A DNA stretch of 64,000 nucleotides from Silene conica. Lineage: Eukaryota > Streptophyta > Magnoliopsida > Caryophyllales > Caryophyllaceae. The notes below the pieces were generated by a model. The model was not told the origin of the DNA and made no database searches. It was given only the letters and a program-made list of their open reading frames with translations. This document shows positions 34,365 through 45,369 of the stretch, in pieces (positions within the stretch are counted from its first letter, which is position 1; every line of letters starts with the position of its first letter). The stretch is taken from NCBI GenBank assembly GCA_029255685.2, contig CM055314.2, positions 9,256,399 through 9,320,398 of the forward strand, read 5' to 3'. The translations under genes and the position numbers were made by a program.

Positions 34365-35578
34365 AGCGCTGTGATAAAAGTTTCTGTTTTGCAATTTTTC
34401 GTGCCTAATTTTGTTATAGCAATGCTTTCACATTCTCATAAGACTTATATTTTTAATTGAACTTTTCAGATCTACGATGTCTAGCCGTGATCAAGGTGGG
34501 AAGCGCGCACGCACTGCGGGTACAAGCACTTCTAGAGGACGTGTCTGTAGGACGCGAGGTTTGGCGGTGCAGGACACGGATAGTTTACCAAACTATCCGC
34601 AAATCACTTTCAGCACTCCGGCTCAGAAGGCCCGATTCCTCCATCTGACTGCTTATTGCGTGGTAGTGGCGACCCGTTTCCTGTGTGTTCCAGCCTTGCA
34701 TGCCTTGGGATGCCATGACGAGGTGGTATCTCTGCTCATTGGGACCGGGTTTGCAGGCCTTGTCACTATGGATGAGATCACCTACCGCCTTCTTACTCTT
34801 GAGTTCTTTTCTTCCTTTACCTTTGATTTAGGGGCACTTCACTCCGGCTATGATAATTTTTGTATCTCTTTTCGTATGTTCAATGAAACATATGCTTTAA
34901 CTTTAACCCAATTTGCTGAAATTTTAGGCTTGTCTTCTGAGGGTCTTACTGATGACCCCACGGGGTCGTATTCTGATTTGTGGTCCTGTATTTCTGATTC
35001 CAGCGATGTGAAGAAGAAAAACAGTACCATCCACCTTCCCACCCCCCGTTATTTTTTGCGTCTGTTGGCCAACACTGTTTTCGGCCGCAAAGAGTCTCAA
35101 AATGTTAACAACATTGAGCTCTCCATTTTGTCTGGTTATCTTAACATCAGACGTACGGGTCAGCAGTTTTACAACACTGCTTATTTGGTCGCCTCTCATT
35201 TTGTGTCGGTGGGCGAGGGAACTTCCTTGACTACTATTGTCTGTGGTGGGCTAGTCACCCGATTAGCCCGCTCTTTTGTACCCCAGTTCCCTTGCTATGA
35301 GGATGCGGTCGACCCTCTCTCCCGGTACATGGACATGGCTTATGTCAGGTCCGTGCGTTGGGTAAACAGGAGAGATTATTGGAAGATAGACACCTATCTC
35401 AGTGACCGCATCCCCATCACCATGGCTCCCACTATGCTTCCCCTTTCTAATGTTGTAGGGGAGCCCCGACCACTACTCCCGTCTTACCGCCTCCCGCTTA
35501 GGGGAGGCACTTCTAGAGGTTTCAAGGCCCCTGCTCCCGGTGGCCACCATACCACACCTGGGACAGGGTACCCATCTG

Positions 35579-36423
35579 TGTAACACCCCGACCCAAACCT
35601 AGGACCGGAAATGTTAGCCACGGTAGCTCGCCAGGCTATGTACTGGCCTCACACACCAACACGGGTCCTTTCCAGCGCATTTTGTCCTCACTCATGCGCA
35701 TCCCGGGAACCTTCCCAGGAGGTCACCCATCCTAAGACTACTCCCAGCCAAGCACGCTTAACTTTGGAGTTCTTTCGCATGGATAACCAGAAAAGAAAGT
35801 GCACTTTGTAGATATGAGTAGTACTTTCAATCTCTTTAAGCACTAGTCATATAAGCCTATCAATGGACCTCTTCAAGGGGTTACCCCACCCGAATATCCT
35901 ATTCGGTTCAATGGAGTATTACACACCCCCACTTGAAGAACGCAACGTCCTCGTTGCGCCTGGCAGCATCCGACCGCAGCCGAGCCAAACCAGGAATCCT
36001 CCCCCGCTTGGTTGGTGCCCCGGGTACTCCAGACCACAGGCGCTCACCAGACGGTCGCAGGGTTGCTCTGATACCATTTGTAACACCCCGGCCCAAACCT
36101 AGGACCGGAAATGTTAGCCACGGTAGCTCGCCAGGCTATGTACTGGCCTCACACACCAACACGGGTCCTTTCCAGCGCATTTTGTCCTCACTCATGCGCA
36201 TCCCGGGAACCTTCCCAGGAGGTCACCCATCCTAAGACTACTCCCAGCCAAGCACGCTTAACTTTGGAGTTCTTTCGCATGGATAACCAGAAAAGAAAGT
36301 GCACTTTGTTGATATGAGTAGTACTTTCAATCTCTTTAAGCACTAGTCATATAAGCCTATCAATGGACCTCTTCAAGGGGTTACCCCACCCGAATATCCT
36401 ATTCGGTTCAATGGAGTATTACA
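35579..36423 (-). mobile_element. TRIM retrotransposon (family 1)
   Basis: Two 345-bp LTRs (35579-35923 and 36079-36423) bound a 155-bp centre with a minus-strand initiator-Met primer site (36065-36076), a purine tract (GTGGGGGTG at 35924) and the hairpin CGCAACG/CGTTGCG (35941-35958). LTR ends are TGTAACACC/ATTACA on the plus strand. No own target duplication is visible: ATCTG lies on the left but not directly on the right. Confidence 0.9.
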
Positions 36424-36489
36424 AAAATGTTGTTAGTGGGATTCGAACCTGGGATCATTTGCACACATATTTGCAAGTAGAGTTTTGAC
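36424..36489. other. 66-bp filler between two TRIMs, with a Pol III B-box-like sequence
   Basis: Sequence belongs to neither TRIM. On the minus strand it holds GGTTCGAATCC (36439-36449), a match to the tRNA B box, followed by a T-rich end. No A box was recognised. It may be a SINE or tRNA remnant. Confidence 0.4.
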
Positions 36490-37023
36490 GGTCGTAACAC
36501 ATCCCCAATAAGATGGGAGGTATGCCTTCGGGCCCATTATTTGTCCTCACTTAAGCCCAAAAGCACAAGGCCTTGTTACTAAGTGGTAGGTGGAAGCTAT
36601 TATAAACATATCACAAGCCTCACATTCTACCGATGTGGGACAACTTTTCTCTCAAACTTTTGGGGTGTTACAAACTCCCCCACTTAAAGAACACAACGTC
36701 CTCGTTGTGCCTCAAACTTGACCACAAACAGGGCCAGAATCCTCCCCCGCTAGGTGTGTGACCCGGGTACTCCCGACCACAGGCTCACCACACGGTCGCA
36801 GGGTCGCTCTGATACCATTTGTAACAACCCGACCCACCACGGTCGTAACACATCCCCAATAAGATGGGAGGTATGCCTTCGGGCCCATTATTTGTCCTCA
36901 CTTAAGCCCAAAAGCACAAGGCCTTGTTACTAAGTGGTAGGTGGAAGCTATTATAAACATATCACAAGCCTCACATTCTACCGATGTGGGACAACTTTTC
37001 TCTCAAACTTTTGGGGTGTTACA
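36490..37023 (-). mobile_element. TRIM retrotransposon (family 2), one LTR truncated
   Basis: The right LTR (36820-37023, 204 bp) is complete. The left LTR (36490-36672) lacks its first 19 bp. The centre has the initiator-Met primer site (36806-36817) and hairpin CACAACG/CGTTGTG (36692-36709). ATCTG at 37024-37028 matches 35574-35578, outside the family 1 TRIM, so the whole block behaves as one insertion. Same family as 20644-21197. Confidence 0.9.
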
Positions 37024-37360
37024 ATCTGATTTTACTGCTCCTCCTAATGTTTATGTTCCTCCTTTTGTTGATGACAGATCTATGCCACAAATGATGGCGA
37101 GTCTTTGCAGGCAGTTCAGCCAAAAACAGCTGAACGATAGTCTTTTCCAATACCCGGTTTACAAGGAGTATGCTACACAAGGTAGGCTCCCAACCGGCCC
37201 ATGGACTCACCCCACCTGGTACACACCTCTCGCTGGCGGTCGTGACCACGGTGAAGCTTCAGGCTCTGCCTCGGGAACAGGCATAGGGTCTGAAGAGGAT
37301 GACGATGAGGAGGAAGGAGAAGATGATCCTGAGCCGTTTTACGACTCAGAGGGATAGGGA

Positions 37361-38084
37361 CATGCTTAACCTTACCCTCTTTGGGGTTCGGTTTGGGGAG
37401 GTCCCCCTTGATTGGTTCGATTTGGAGAGGTCCACATTTCCTTTGTAAGTGTTTTCCTCCCTTAGATTTCCAATTTTTCCCTCTAGATTTCCAGTTTTCC
37501 CCTCCTTCCTCCATAGACTCTTTTTGTAGTTTTTAGTCTTTTTCCTTTTCTTTTCTTTGTTTGCTTCTTTTCCGCCTACCCCCATCCCTATGCTGTGGTT
37601 GTATGCTGATGAGCACAATGGAGGCATTGTGCGTTTTGGTTTGGGGAGGGTGTTTGCATACTCCTTTGTGAGTATGCAATTGTTTTTGTGTCTTTTGTTT
37701 TTCCTTCCTTTAGGTGTTTTTCTTGTTTTCATCCTCTCTTGCCGCGTGTTCTCTCCAGTCGCGCGTTCTTCTCTGTCTTAAGTTTTTAGGTCGAGTCGGA
37801 ACGGATAAATACAATTTATGCCTCACATATCATTTATTGCTTTGCCTTGCATTTTTCAAAAAATTTCAAGCTAGTCTTTTGCATTATCTACGAGTTTTTG
37901 TTGATTTCATGCTAAATTATTAGACTTGACTATCTTCTTGGCAAGCTACTACATATTCTAAGGATTAGACCTTAACAAATCGGTGACATCCATGACCGAT
38001 TTCATATAGGTTTGTGAGTAGTTTCTCCTCTTGAGGCATGTTACATCAATATGCATAAACATGAATTCTGTCTTCTTAATACCT
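37361..38084 (+). other. Element C 3' untranslated interval, first part
   Basis: No gene seen. Contains a purine tract (GGTTCGGTTTGGGGAGGTCC near 37384), then hairpin GCACAATG/CATTGTGC (37613-37632) followed by TTTTGGTTTGGGGAGGG. Interrupted by element D. Confidence 0.7.
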
Positions 38085-38089
38085 GTATG

Positions 38090-39564
38090 TGTTGAACCAT
38101 ATATTCAAATATATATATAGTATATATGTTTATGTTTTGATAATGACAAGTCTAGCTATTTATATATTATATACTCGTATGTATAATCGTGTGCTAAGTG
38201 TACAGATTATTAGTAACAAGATCTAATCTATCAAGTATAAAAGATTCAAGCATATTAGTCAATGAATTGACTAAGTCGAAGATCGATAGAAGATCTCAAG
38301 CGCGCATAATAAACTAAAGTTATATTCATCAACTATAACTTTAGTACAAGATTGATTCTAGTTATAGCCCGTAGCTATAACTCTATATCATGAAGAAATG
38401 ATCAAGATTTATGTGTGTTTTAGTTGAAACAATTGTTTCCTAATTTGTGTCGTGTAGTATTAGTGGTTCAATGGTATTCTATTTTAAATATGGAATTGTT
38501 AATAGGATTATATAAAATATCTTTTGGTTAAATAAGAAATAAATAAATATCTTATGAGATAATTATTTATTACTAAAATAAACTAAAGATTTTTGTATGA
38601 TTTTAATTGTCAAAAATATATAATCTAAATATAGTTTGTTTCGATTTTGGAAATCGTGTGACATGCCACATTACCAAATCGTGTAGGACTTACTTAAATA
38701 AATATTATGTATTTATTTAATGTCCTAAATAAACTAAGATTATATTATGGTAATATATTTTATTATCTTTGACAGGGTTTAGGAAGTTGATTTAATAAGG
38801 ATACTAATTGTTTATTATATAAAGATCTTTCCTAAATATGAATTAGGAAATTAATTCCTTATATAATACATATAGTATATTATTAAATCTTTCCTAAATA
38901 TATTAAGATTAGATTTAAGGTAGTATTACTAAAAGACTAGTATTCTAGTCTAAGTAATATTCCTAAATCATCTAGGGTTTGAAATACCTAGATACATATT
39001 CTATATAAATAGACTACCTATGACACATTAATTCATACGAAATACACAACACACATACACGCAAATCAAGAGAAAACCGCCGATCATATTCTTCAATATT
39101 CGAGCTTATCATTGTCAAATCCGATTCAAGATTCAAGTGCTCAAGCATTGATCTTATTCATTCAAGATTGTGACACCAAGAAAAAACATTGAAGACTTTA
39201 TCTTATTCACGTAAGATAGATTGAGTATTTAGCGGTACTCGTTGTAAGACAAATATTTAACGGTATTTGTCGTAGCTAGATATTTAACGGTATCTAGATT
39301 GAGTTGTGACTAACATCAAAGTCGCACGAGTAGGGTTGATAAAATTGTAATCCAGAGTTGGTACTAATTTTATTAATCGAGAATAGTGGACGTAGGTCTC
39401 AGAGTGTGAGACTGAACCACTTCAAAAATATCGTGTCTCTACTTTATTATTGCTCTACTCAACGATCATCGTACAACTGCATACACATCGAAGAAGATTT
39501 CGAAAAGAAGGCATACTCAATTCAACCCCCCCTTCTTGAGTATATCATATCAATAGACTCTTCA
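38090..39564 (+). repeat. Element D 5' LTR
   Basis: TGTTGAACC...CTCTTCA. Inverted repeats ACTAAAGTTATA/TATAACTTTAGT (38313-38345) and AGTTATAGC/GCTATAACT (38360-38382). TATATAAATA at 39002-39011 is a good TATA box. Confidence 0.95.
39002..39011 (+). promoter_or_regulatory. LTR TATA box (element D)
   Basis: TATATAAATA, repeated in the 3' LTR at 48505-48514. Confidence 0.6.
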
Positions 39565-39566
39565 AT

Positions 39567-39578
39567 TGGTATCAGAGC
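39567..39578 (+). other. Primer binding site, initiator tRNA-Met (element D)
   Basis: TGGTATCAGAGC, two bases after the LTR. Confidence 0.92.
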
Positions 39579-39651
39579 CTCGTGCTCTTGATCGCCTAGC
39601 CGCGTGAGTTTTGATCCTTCTATTGATTCTATATTATATACTCCTTCATCA

Positions 39652-41976
39652 ATGGATTCCAAGCATCTCAAGTGCCCTATCTTCGATGGTAAAAACTACA
39701 GTTTATGGAAAAATATGATGACTCATTACATCAAGGGTTGTGATTGGGAATGTTGGAAGATCATCCAAACTGGACCAAAGAAGATCTTGGTCGCCGCCGC
39801 CAATGGAACAACCTATGAAAAGATGGAAAGCGATTATGTGGAAAGTGATTACAAAATTGCAGAGAAAAACTCTAAGGCCATGAGCCTCCTACAGAACGGT
39901 ATGATAACCTCAGAATTCGATAGATTCTCATCCTGTAGTTCCGCTAAGGAAATATGGGATAGTCTCGAACTTGCTTATGAAGGAACATCCGCAGTCAGGA
40001 AACATCGTATAGACTTGCTCGTTCAAAGATATGAACTTTTCAATATGGAAAAGAATGAATCTATTGATAGCATGTCTGCACGATTTTCTTGTATTATTAA
40101 TGAACTGCGGAACCTTGGCAAAAAAATCGATTCTGAGGATATCATTCGTAAGATTCTTAGGAGTCTCACCAAAAAGTGGCAACCTAAGGTCACGGCCATA
40201 GAGGAAGCACGTGATCTATCTAAAATCACTTACCAAGAGTTGATTGGATCCTTAATGGCACACGAGATCATATTAAATAAAAACGATGATGATCCCAAAG
40301 GAAAGGGTGTCGCTTTACAAGCCTCCACAAGCGAAGAAGAACTTGAAGATGAAACAGTTCTATTCGCTAGACGATTTAAGAAAGCAGTTTTCAAGGGTAG
40401 ATACAAAAACCCTAACAACAAAACGTTCGACAAAAAGAAAACTGACACCAAACAAACATTCTTCAAAAGAGGATGTTTCAAGTGTGGACAACAAGACCAC
40501 ATGATCAAAGATTGTCCAAGTTGGGACAAAATCAAAGACAAGTCAAAAAGAGAAAAGACCAAGACAGAATTTAAGAAAGTAATGCTTGCGTCATGCTGGG
40601 GAGAATTAGAATCTGAGGATGACGAGGATTCTGAAGAAGAAGAAGAAGTAGCACACCTGTGCCTAAGCAACGTCAGCCTAGATCTAATCTCAAACAACAA
40701 TGATGAAGATGACGCATCTCATATGTGTCTCCTTGGAGAATCAGACTCAGACGACGACGACGAAGAGGTAAATTTTCTTCAACTCAAAAGTCAAGTTAAA
40801 AACTTATCTAAGGCTATGCTAATTAAATATTTTGAGAAAACCCTAGACCAATGTCATGAACAAAATCTTGAGTTAGATGACTTGAAAGAGCAGATCCTCG
40901 ATATTGCTGAGGAAAATCAACTTCTGAAAGCCAAAGCTAAGAAACTGAAATCCAAAATAAGCATTGAAGCAAATGCTAAGTTGGAAACAGTTATGTCTGA
41001 GAAAAAGGTTCTTGAGTCTAAAGTTATAGCTAATGAAGCTATAACCTCAAAACTAAAACTCAACATTAAAGAGCTTCAATCTAAAGTTATAGCTAATGAA
41101 GCTATAACTTCAGAATTAAGAAAGGTTAATGAACGGCTTAAGTCAGAATCTTCGACTATGGTCGAAGATGAGACTCATCAAGAAGAAGTTGAGATTCTCG
41201 AAAGCAAAATCATGGATCTAGAATTCAGTATATCTAAAATCAAGAAAGAACATGCCAAAATTGTGTCTGACTTCCATAAAGACATTCAAAACCTAAAAGA
41301 GTCTAGCAACACTGACCATAGTGAATGTAAGAAAGAAATAGACTCCCTAAAAGAACTCCTTCTTCATGCTCGGAAAGTTCACGATAAGTGGGAAGGAAGC
41401 ACTAACGTTCTGAACTTCCTAACTGAACAATCCGACAACAACATGAAGATGGGTTTAGGTCACGAATGTTATGGAAGAAGGGATCACTCAAAGTGTAAAC
41501 AAAGTTCAACAGATAGAGACTTTAGAAGAAGGAAATATGCCGACCTTCCTGAGTATTTAATATGCACTTATTGTGGCCATACTGGACACCTCCGAGAAAA
41601 CTGTGTAAAACACGCACAAGATTTTAAAACCGGAGTTAAGTTTGTTAAATCCTTAGGAATTCCAAGCGACACTAATTCTGTCTCTGATAATGATAATGAT
41701 AAAACTGAGGAAAGAAACATTGACCACAGATGGTTCTATGACATGACATTTGATTACGAAGAAAAGAAAAACAGAACCAAACAGACTCCTCAAACTACAC
41801 ACAGAAATTGGTCACCAAGAGTCCAAAATAAAACTTACACAAGAACATCAAAACCCAACTACTACAAACATAGAAAGACCTATATAAGACAAGTCTGGGT
41901 TAAAAAGGAAGATGTATTTGTGATTACTAACAACAAAGGACCCAAGTATGCTTGGGTACCTAAATCCTGTCTTTAA
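39652..41976 (+). CDS. Sirevirus gag polyprotein
   Basis: The ATG at 39652 (MDSKHLKCPIFDGKNYSLWK) is the first in the frame and fits the conserved copia gag start; an earlier GTG at 39604 is unlikely to be used. The gag core (UBN2-like) covers about residues 1-210. A CCHC knuckle (CFKCGQQDHMIKDC) is near 40485. Acidic stretches and a long coiled coil follow (about 40770-41400), with the direct repeat SKVIANEAITS twice. A second knuckle (CTYCGHTGHLRENC) lies near 41575. The frame is intact, about 775 codons, long as in Sireviruses. The only full-length product D could supply besides ORF3. Confidence 0.88.
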   Translation: MDSKHLKCPIFDGKNYSLWKNMMTHYIKGCDWECWKIIQTGPKKILVAAANGTTYEKMESDYVESDYKIAEKNSKAMSLLQNGMITSEFDRFSSCSSAKEIWDSLELAYEGTSAVRKHRIDLLVQRYELFNMEKNESIDSMSARFSCIINELRNLGKKIDSEDIIRKILRSLTKKWQPKVTAIEEARDLSKITYQELIGSLMAHEIILNKNDDDPKGKGVALQASTSEEELEDETVLFARRFKKAVFKGRYKNPNNKTFDKKKTDTKQTFFKRGCFKCGQQDHMIKDCPSWDKIKDKSKREKTKTEFKKVMLASCWGELESEDDEDSEEEEEVAHLCLSNVSLDLISNNNDEDDASHMCLLGESDSDDDDEEVNFLQLKSQVKNLSKAMLIKYFEKTLDQCHEQNLELDDLKEQILDIAEENQLLKAKAKKLKSKISIEANAKLETVMSEKKVLESKVIANEAITSKLKLNIKELQSKVIANEAITSELRKVNERLKSESSTMVEDETHQEEVEILESKIMDLEFSISKIKKEHAKIVSDFHKDIQNLKESSNTDHSECKKEIDSLKELLLHARKVHDKWEGSTNVLNFLTEQSDNNMKMGLGHECYGRRDHSKCKQSSTDRDFRRRKYADLPEYLICTYCGHTGHLRENCVKHAQDFKTGVKFVKSLGIPSDTNSVSDNDNDKTEERNIDHRWFYDMTFDYEEKKNRTKQTPQTTHRNWSPRVQNKTYTRTSKPNYYKHRKTYIRQVWVKKEDVFVITNNKGPKYAWVPKSCL

Positions 41977-41984
41977 AATTATTT

Positions 41985-42902
41985 GTGCAGCTTGTCGCCA
42001 AGGAAAATAACCTATGGTATCTCGACAGTGGATGCTCAAGACATATGACAGGCGACGTAAACCTATTCCAAACCCTAAAACCTTTTGACGGAGGTAAAGT
42101 CACATTCGGTGATAACAAAAAGGGAGAGATAATCGGAATTGGTAAGATAGGTATTTCATCCTCTCATGCTATAAATGATGTATACCTTGTAAGTGGTCTC
42201 AAACACAATCTTATTAGTATATCTCAATTATGTGACAAAGGAAATAAAGTGGTTTTTCATTCAGATATATGTCGTATAATCTTAGAAGGCACCAGTAAAG
42301 TGATACTTGAAGGTCACAGGATAAAAAATGTTTATATGATTGATTTAAATGTTGTACCTACTGATTCTCTATCATGCATGAAAGTTACGTTAGATGATCC
42401 ATGTCTATGGCACAAGAGATTTGGTCATATTAGCTCACCTATTCTAAGTAAGCTGAAAAGATGGGACTTGGTCGAAGGTCTTCCAAAGATTAAATTTGAT
42501 CAAGAAAAGATGTGTGACACATGTGCACGATGTAAACACGTCAGATCATCCTTTAAGCCAAAAAGAGTGGTAAGCACAGAACAAGCTCTTGAACTAGTAC
42601 ACATGGATCTATGTGGCCCTATGAAGGTAAGAAGCAGAGGTGGCTCCAGGTACGTTTTCGTTCTAGTTGATGATTACTCTAGATTTGTTTGGCCAATCTT
42701 TCTTCACTCTAAAGACGAAACATTCGATGAATTTGTTAGTCTCATGAAACTTGTCCAAAACAAATATAAATCAAACCTAGTAACAATCCGTACTGACCAT
42801 GGAACTGAGTTTGACAATCATGCTTTCATCGAGTTCTGTAAAACCAATGGTGTTGGTCATAACTTCTCGGCCCCTAGAACCCCAAAATGCGACTTAGATT
42901 AG
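41985..42902 (+). pseudogene. Element D pol, 5' part: protease and integrase core, cut short
   Basis: In another frame just after the gag stop. Protease DSG lies in WYLDSGCSRHMTGD. The GAG-pre-integrase finger reads LWHKRFGHIS ... CDTCARCKH. The integrase core has the first D (HMDLCGPM) and second D (RTDHGTEF). At about 42891 the reading passes into 3'-region sequence and stops at 42900, so the catalytic glutamate, the integrase C-terminus and the start of RT are absent. Confidence 0.88.
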
Positions 42903-43580
42903 AATTTGCCTAAGCTTGATTGCTCCTTGTCGTAATTCATTGTCTCTTAGGGTCCTTAAAGGATATGGGATAGATAGAAGATAGAAACCCTAAGTGACTC
43001 TTTACTATGAATGACCCTTATTATATTGAGGGGGAACATACACTTAGACACGAAATCTAAGAGAGACTTGCCATCATCAAAAAGGGGGAATTTGTTGAAC
43101 CATATATTCAAATATATATATAGTATATATGTTTATGTTTTGATAATGACAAGTCTAGCTATTTATATATTATATACTCGTATGTATAATCGTGTGCTAA
43201 GTGTACAGATTATTAGTAACAAGATCTAATCTATCAAGTATAAAAGATTCAAGCATATTAGTCAATGAATTGACTAAGTCGAAGATCGATAGAAGATCTC
43301 AAGCGCGCATAATAAACTAAAGTTATATTCATCAACTATAACTTTAGTACAAGATTGATTCTAGTTATAGCCCGTAGCTATAACTCTATATCATGAAGAA
43401 ATGATCAAGATTTATGTGTGTTTTAGTTGAAACAATTGTTTCCTAATTTGTGTCGTGTAGTATTAGTGGTTCAATGGTATTCTATTTTAAATATGGAATT
43501 GTTAATAGGATTATATAAAATATCTTTTGGTTAAATAAGAAATAAATAAATATCTTATGAGATAATTATTTATTACTAAA
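42891..43580 (+). repeat. 690-bp copy of element D 3' region plus partial LTR inside pol
   Basis: From AATGCGACTTAGATTAG it follows 47391-48081 almost exactly, including two purine tracts and LTR bases 1-488 (43093-43580), then switches to RT coding sequence at ACAAGAAGG. The left junction shares a few bases (CAAAATG-like) with the pol sequence expected there. Confidence 0.92.
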
Positions 43581-44820
43581 ACAAGAAGGTATCTCCAAGA
43601 GGAATGAAACTTTTTCAGATGGACGTTTAGACTGCCTTTCTTAATGGCTATCTCCAAGAGGAAGTATTTGTAGAACAACCTCCTGGATTTCCTGATAGCA
43701 AACTCAAGGATCATGTATTCAAATTGGACAAAGCACTATATGGTCTGAACAAGCACCTAGGGCATGGTACGACAGATTATCAAAGTTCCTATTGGAGAGT
43801 GGATTCAAGAGAGGGTCTGTGGATAAAACCCTATTTCTTAAAAGCGAAAACTCAGATCTACTAGTCGTTCAGATCTATGTTGACGATATTATTTTTGGTT
43901 CAACTAATAAAAAGTTGTGCAAGTACTTCTCTGAGTTGATGACTTCTGAGTTCGAGATGAGTATGATGGGAGAACTAAAGTTCTTCCTTGGACTTCAAAT
44001 ACAACAAACTGAAGAAGGAATCAAAGTTCATCAACAAAAATACGTCAAGGAGTTACTAAAGAAATTTGGAATGGAAACCTCTCATGCAATGCCTACTCCA
44101 ATGGTCACAGATAAGAAGTTAACCAAAGACGAAGATGGTAAGTCTGTAGATGAAACCACTTACCGAGGTATGATTGGCTCACTTCTTTATCTTACAGCAA
44201 GCCGTCCAGATATAATGTTTAGTGTTTGTGTTTGTGCGAGATTCCAATCTGCACCAAAAGAATCACACATGATTGCAGTTAAGAGGATTTTAAGATACCT
44301 AATCGGAACCTCAAAATTATATCTATGGTATCCTATGGACTGTAACTTTAACCTAGTAGGATATTCAGATGCGGATTATGCAGGATGTTCATTAGACAGA
44401 AAAAGTACCTCGGGACTTGCTACTTTTGTAGGTCCATGTATAATATCTTGGGGATCCAAGAAACAAAATTATGTCGCTCTCTCAACTGCTGAAGCAGAAT
44501 ATATTGCAGCCGCACTGGTATGTTCTCAACTTTTATGGTTAAAGCAACAGTTACATGATTATGGTGTTGATGTTGGATGTGTGCCTGTATTATGTGATAA
44601 TACGAGTGCCATAATTATATCTAAAAACCCAGCCCAGCACTCGAGGACCAAACATATCGAAATTAGACACCACTTTCTAAGAGACCATGTTGAAAAGAAA
44701 AATATAAAATTGGAATTTTGTAGTACGGAAAAACAGTGGGCAGATATCTTCACTAAACCATTGGCTAGAGAACGCTTTGAGACTTTGCGATTGGAAATTG
44801 GTTTAATCGGTGGCACCTAA
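43581..44820 (+). pseudogene. Element D pol, 3' part: reverse transcriptase remainder and RNase H
   Basis: RT coding resumes with the FLNGYLQEEVFVEQPPGF block, carrying a TAG near 43629 and a missing base near 43750. From 43792 the frame is open for 342 codons: catalytic YVDD at about 43879, LTASRPDI block, then RNase H (SDADYAG, STAEAEYIAA, CDNTSAI, HSRTKHIEIRHHFLRD) to the stop at 44818. Without the missing upstream part it cannot make active RT. Confidence 0.88.
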
Positions 44821-45369
44821 TCAAATCTTAAAAGCAAAAATAACCCAATGATTGACTACGGTTTAGATGAGATTATATGACTGTGTCCGTATACTCCGCT
44901 GCATGTGTATGTATATATTCGATGTTAAATTTTGTGATTATAGTTATATTATATGATTTACATATGAATGTGTGCACAATCGATCTCACAATAATATTAT
45001 GTCACATATTATAACTATCTCACAACATACATATTTTAATATATACAAAATAATAATAAGCAAATATTACAAATAAAACTATAAAACTTACCTCAAAACA
45101 ACACACAAACCGTGTGTGTGTCGGTCCCCACTGCCACGTAACCCAACCTATTCCCCTAGGTTTTGACTTTCACCCCACCTCAATAATTACCCCAACCAAC
45201 CTCTCTCCCTCAAACTTACTACCATTCACCTCCCTTATTCACTTTTATTACCAAACCCAAAACCTCCATTAAAAATTACCAAAACCCATTAAAACTCAAA
45301 CCTCCAAAACTCCATTAAAACCGTTTCAAAATCTCACCTTCACAACCACCGTGTCTCACCTCAACCACT
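44821..45369 (+). other. Element D interval between pol and ORF3
   Basis: AT-rich then C-rich sequence with no coding sequence recognised. It separates RNase H from the third ORF. Confidence 0.5.

Larger units (their letters stand above)
34477..37360 (+). pseudogene. Element C ORF-1-like gene, interrupted by a composite TRIM
   Basis: The ATG at 34477 starts a frame equal in plan to the intact gene at 7431-8861 (MSSRDQGGKRARTAG, ITYRLLTLEFFSSF, RYFLRLLANTVFGRKESQNVNNIELS). It stops at 35583 inside the TRIM, just after GTGYPS. Coding resumes at 37024 with DFTAAPNVYVP and ends in an acidic tail at 37357. Without the insertion the frame would be open, so this gene was intact before the TRIM landed. 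Confidence 0.88.

Noticed and set aside
36439..36449. tRNA gene or complete SINE in the 66-bp TRIM filler
   Set aside because: Only a B-box-like match is present; no A box or cloverleaf could be drawn.
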